From the NCBI RefSeq assembly GCF_019443085.1, contig NZ_JAHZIL010000003.1:1364001-1428000 (forward strand): DNA of 64,000 nt. Reading direction: 5' to 3'. Positions within the stretch are counted from its first letter, which is position 1, and every line of letters starts with the position of its first letter. Positions 61,795 to 64,000 of the stretch are shown here, piece by piece. This DNA comes from Marinobacter sp. F4218 (GTDB lineage Bacteria > Pseudomonadota > Gammaproteobacteria > Pseudomonadales > Oleiphilaceae). The position numbers and the translations under genes were made by a program. The notes under the pieces were generated by a model. The model was not told where the DNA came from and did not search any database. It was given only the letters and a program-made list of their open reading frames with translations.

Positions 61795-62628
61795 ATGGAA
61801 GATCTTTTTGGAGCTGAAGGGAACGCTTCAGAACTTCTGGACCAGGCTATTTCGCTGACCATGGCCTACGCCCCGAAAGTCTTGTTGGCCATCATCACAT
61901 TGATCGTTGGCCTTTGGCTGATCAATCGCCTTGTCGGGGTTCTCGACGCCAAGCTTGGCAAGAAAGACCCCACCCTGAACAAGTTCCTGTGCGGCCTGAT
62001 TGGCGTTGTACTCAAGATCCTGCTGCTCATTTCCGTCGCTTCCATGGTGGGCATTGCCACCACATCCTTCATAGCGATCATTGGTGCCGCAGGCCTGGCC
62101 ATCGGTTTTGCCCTGCAGGGCAGCCTGTCCAACTTCGCGGGTGGCGTACTGATCCTGATCTTCAAACCGTTCAAGGTTGGCGACACCATCGAAGCGCAGG
62201 GCTTCCTCGGTGCAGTGGATGAAATCAGCATCCTCTATACCATCGTCAACACGTTCGACAACCGTCGAATCGTGATCCCCAACGGCAGCCTGTCCAATGC
62301 CACGCTGGTCAACGTCAGCATCTACGACAAGCGCCGTTGCGACATGACCTTCGGTATCGGTTACGGCGACGACATCGATAAGGCCAAGGCAATCCTGAAA
62401 CGGTTGATGGAAGAGGACGAACGCAGCCTGGTGGATCCCGCGCCACGCATCTGCGTCGCCGGTCTGGGGGACAGTTCCGTCAACCTGATGTTCCGGGTAT
62501 GGGTGCCCACCGACGACCTGTGGCCCTACTACTGGGAGATGCAGGAGAAGGTGAAGAAAGCCTTTGACGCCGAGGGCATCACGATTCCGTTCCCGCAGCG
62601 TGATGTGCATCTGTATCAAACCGAGTGA
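61795..62628 (+). CDS. mscS: Small-conductance mechanosensitive channel MscS
   Basis: A 277-residue MscS with the E. coli-size layout: three N-terminal helices (about 20-125), the last being the Gly/Ala-packed pore helix IGAAGLAIGFALQGSLSNFAGG, then the beta domain (FKVGDTIEAQGFLGAVDEI) and the cytoplasmic alpha/beta vestibule ending at HLYQTE. It releases solutes during osmotic downshock. ATG 61795 follows AAGGAG. The inverted repeat GTATCAA/TTGATAC (62613-62619 and 62649-62655) spans the stop codon. Confidence 0.96.
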   Translation: MEDLFGAEGNASELLDQAISLTMAYAPKVLLAIITLIVGLWLINRLVGVLDAKLGKKDPTLNKFLCGLIGVVLKILLLISVASMVGIATTSFIAIIGAAGLAIGFALQGSLSNFAGGVLILIFKPFKVGDTIEAQGFLGAVDEISILYTIVNTFDNRRIVIPNGSLSNATLVNVSIYDKRRCDMTFGIGYGDDIDKAKAILKRLMEEDERSLVDPAPRICVAGLGDSSVNLMFRVWVPTDDLWPYYWEMQEKVKKAFDAEGITIPFPQRDVHLYQTE

Positions 62629-62797
62629 TCGGCGCGAACGGTTTCGCATTGATACAACCGGTTACTCGCAAACTGCGTAACGTCGACTAAGCTGACGGTT
62701 AAAGGCGGGGCCAACGGACCTCGCCGGCCGTCGGAGCCAAGCACACCAACAACGAGCGGCTCCGGAACGCTGTCATTACTGGTAGGAGGTTGTCACT

Positions 62798-63352
62798 ATG
62801 CCGGTACAGCAGTTGAAAGAGTTTCTCGACGAGGCCGCTGTGGAATACATGTGCCTCTCACACCCGCCTGCCTTCACCGCCCAGGAACTGGCCCACCACG
62901 TAAAGATTGCCGGCGACCGGGTCGTCAAAACCGTAATCATCGAACTGGACGGCAAAATGGCGATGCTGGTCATGCCGGCGACCTGGCGTATCCGCTGGGA
63001 CAGGCTTTCCCGGATTCTTGACACCGACTTTATTGACCTCGCCGATGAACAGGAATTTCAGGACCGTTTCCCGGACTGTGAGGTGGGCGCCATGCCCCCG
63101 TTTGGCAACCTGTTCGGTATGTCCGTCTACTGCAGCGAGGTGCTGACCGAACAGCCAGAACTGGCCTTCGCAGCCGGCAGCCACACCGAATCGGTGCACA
63201 TGAAGACGGCCGATTTCCTGACCCTGGTGCAGCCCATGGTGCTGAATCAGGGGTTCACCAAGCCGGGCGCGCAAAAACCCGCCTGGCTGGCGAAAGGGCG
63301 ACGTCAGCCAGACGACGCCAAAGCGAGGGTTTCCGGCGCGGCCGGTTACTGA
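62798..63352 (+). CDS. YbaK/ProX-type aminoacyl-tRNA deacylase domain protein
   Basis: A 184-residue protein of the YbaK/aminoacyl-tRNA editing superfamily. Features are VEYMCLSHPPAFTAQELAHHVKIAGDRVVKTVIIELDGKM over about residues 15-54 (with the conserved Lys in VVKTV), VMPATWRIRWDRLS, and GAMPPFGNLFGMSVYCSEVL, where YbaK-like enzymes bind the aminoacyl adenosine. A YbaK-type domain of about 155 residues is followed by a Gly/Ala/Arg tail. It probably hydrolyses mischarged tRNA, but some members act on other substrates. ATG 62798 follows AGGAGG. The 169-base leader holds two hairpins. Confidence 0.85.
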   Translation: MPVQQLKEFLDEAAVEYMCLSHPPAFTAQELAHHVKIAGDRVVKTVIIELDGKMAMLVMPATWRIRWDRLSRILDTDFIDLADEQEFQDRFPDCEVGAMPPFGNLFGMSVYCSEVLTEQPELAFAAGSHTESVHMKTADFLTLVQPMVLNQGFTKPGAQKPAWLAKGRRQPDDAKARVSGAAGY

Positions 63353-63434
63353 ATTGGTACGGCTTCACTTGACCCGGGTCGCTTGTCTGATCTGCGCCAT
63401 CGCGTAAACTGTGGGCATCAGACAGGAACCCGAT

Positions 63435-64000
63435 ATGACACAAGCATTTGATATTGTTGTGATCGGCGCCGGCATGGTTGGTGCCGCCCTCGCCACGGGC
63501 CTGGGCCAGGATGGCTTCAAGGTGGCCGTGGTTGACCGTTCGCCCGCACCAGCCTTCGATCCGGACTCGGCTCCGGACATCCGCGTGTCCGCCCTCAGCG
63601 CCGGTAGCGAGCGGTACCTGCAAGGCCTGGGGGCCTGGCACCCGATTCTGGCGATGCGCGCCACTCCGTATCAGCGTCTCTCGGTCTGGGACGAAACCCG
63701 CCACCCGCTATCGCACCTGCTCCCCCGGACACTGACCGAAGTGGAGTTCGATGCCGCGAGCCTGAAAACGTCCCATCTGGGCCACATTGCTGAAAACTCG
63801 GTGACGCAACAGGCGCTCTGGCAGACCGCCGACGCCGAGCCTAGCGTTCGCGTGCTCGCCGGATACGGCGTCGCCACGCTGGAACCGCAGCCCGACTCGA
63901 TCACCGTCACCCTGGACGATGGCCGCACCCTGAACGCGCAACTGGTAATCGGTGCCGATGGGGCGCAATCCAGAGTCCGCGACATGGCCGGAATCGGCGT
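63435..64000 (+). CDS. UbiH/UbiF/VisC-type FAD-dependent hydroxylase, N-terminal part
   Basis: The first 188 residues of a flavin monooxygenase of the ubiquinone hydroxylase family, cut by the right edge. The FAD motif is FDIVVIGAGMVGAALATGL (GxGxxG, residues 11-16), followed by the characteristic DIRVSALSAGSERYLQGLGAW and the second motif VIGADGAQSRVRDMAGI. These enzymes hydroxylate the aromatic ring during ubiquinone synthesis. Which of UbiH, UbiF or UbiI it is cannot be told from this piece; the sequence resembles the UbiF/VisC group most. It starts 82 bases after the YbaK-like gene. Confidence 0.9.
   Translation, partial: MTQAFDIVVIGAGMVGAALATGLGQDGFKVAVVDRSPAPAFDPDSAPDIRVSALSAGSERYLQGLGAWHPILAMRATPYQRLSVWDETRHPLSHLLPRTLTEVEFDAASLKTSHLGHIAENSVTQQALWQTADAEPSVRVLAGYGVATLEPQPDSITVTLDDGRTLNAQLVIGADGAQSRVRDMAGIG

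Noticed and set aside
62700..62797. Two GC-rich hairpins in the leader of the YbaK-like gene as a riboswitch
   Set aside because: The stems (around 62704-62725 and 62735-62763) are short, match no class I know and have no terminator or sequestering arm.

Overview
The window is about 64 kb of gene-dense chromosome (G+C near 60% by eye) from an aerobic gammaproteobacterium. The gene set fits Marinobacter or a close relative: rubredoxin plus rubredoxin reductase, a long-chain alcohol oxidation cluster, several fatty acid enzymes, a PanP-type aspartate decarboxylase and many c-di-GMP proteins. The phylum-level call is firm. The genus is inferred from gene content and protein style, since no 16S gene is present. 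I see no tRNA or rRNA gene, insertion sequence, prophage or CRISPR array. Both ends cut a gene: coaBC on the left and a UbiH/VisC-type hydroxylase on the right.

Layout. 0-5 kb: coaBC, radC, rpmB-rpmG, a nuclease-like protein, dsbA, cytochrome c4 and engB. 5-10.7 kb: a divergent TetR regulator and the ALDH, Tat-lipoprotein and GMC-dehydrogenase operon (laoRCBA-like), followed by coaD and a ferredoxin, the same order I recall for Pseudomonas aeruginosa PA0362-PA0367. 10.7-16.8 kb, minus strand: hemB-ppk1-DUF945, a lipase-specific foldase without its lipase, and a small SutA-like protein. 17-19.8 kb: TetR coupled to an AidB-type acyl-CoA dehydrogenase, then a DUF503 protein. 19.9-28.2 kb: panP, a small unknown protein, a PiT phosphate transporter, a diguanylate cyclase, a MioC-like flavodoxin and a 7TM-EAL protein. 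28-40 kb: tesB, rubA-rubB, hpt-ubiC-ubiA, phoB-phoR with a Pho box, a lytic transglycosylase, rsuA, a one-domain asparaginase-like protein and pbpG. 40-52.5 kb: a second 7TM-EAL protein, ilvD, a divergent phosphoketolase-family enzyme, a Yip1 protein, a GST, ald, a dienelactone hydrolase, plsC, a cold-shock protein and crcB. 52.6-64 kb: fadE, rapA, cysZ, vanZ, a regulatory RNA, a methyltransferase, selU, mscS, a YbaK-like protein and the hydroxylase.

How the parts fit. LaoCBA would take long-chain alcohols to acids, rubredoxin and its reductase would feed electrons to an alkane hydroxylase encoded elsewhere, and FadE, TesB and the AidB homolog handle acyl-CoAs. PhoBR, a PiT transporter and Ppk1 cover phosphate sensing, uptake and polyphosphate storage. 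UbiC, UbiA and probably the last gene belong to ubiquinone synthesis.

The most notable element is not a protein. At about 59.5-59.75 kb lies an apparent CsrB/RsmZ-type RNA with 14 GGA motifs, several in hairpin loops, an extended -10 promoter, a clean intrinsic terminator and an upstream GacA/UvrY-type box. Together with three c-di-GMP proteins it points to Gac/Rsm control of lifestyle switching.
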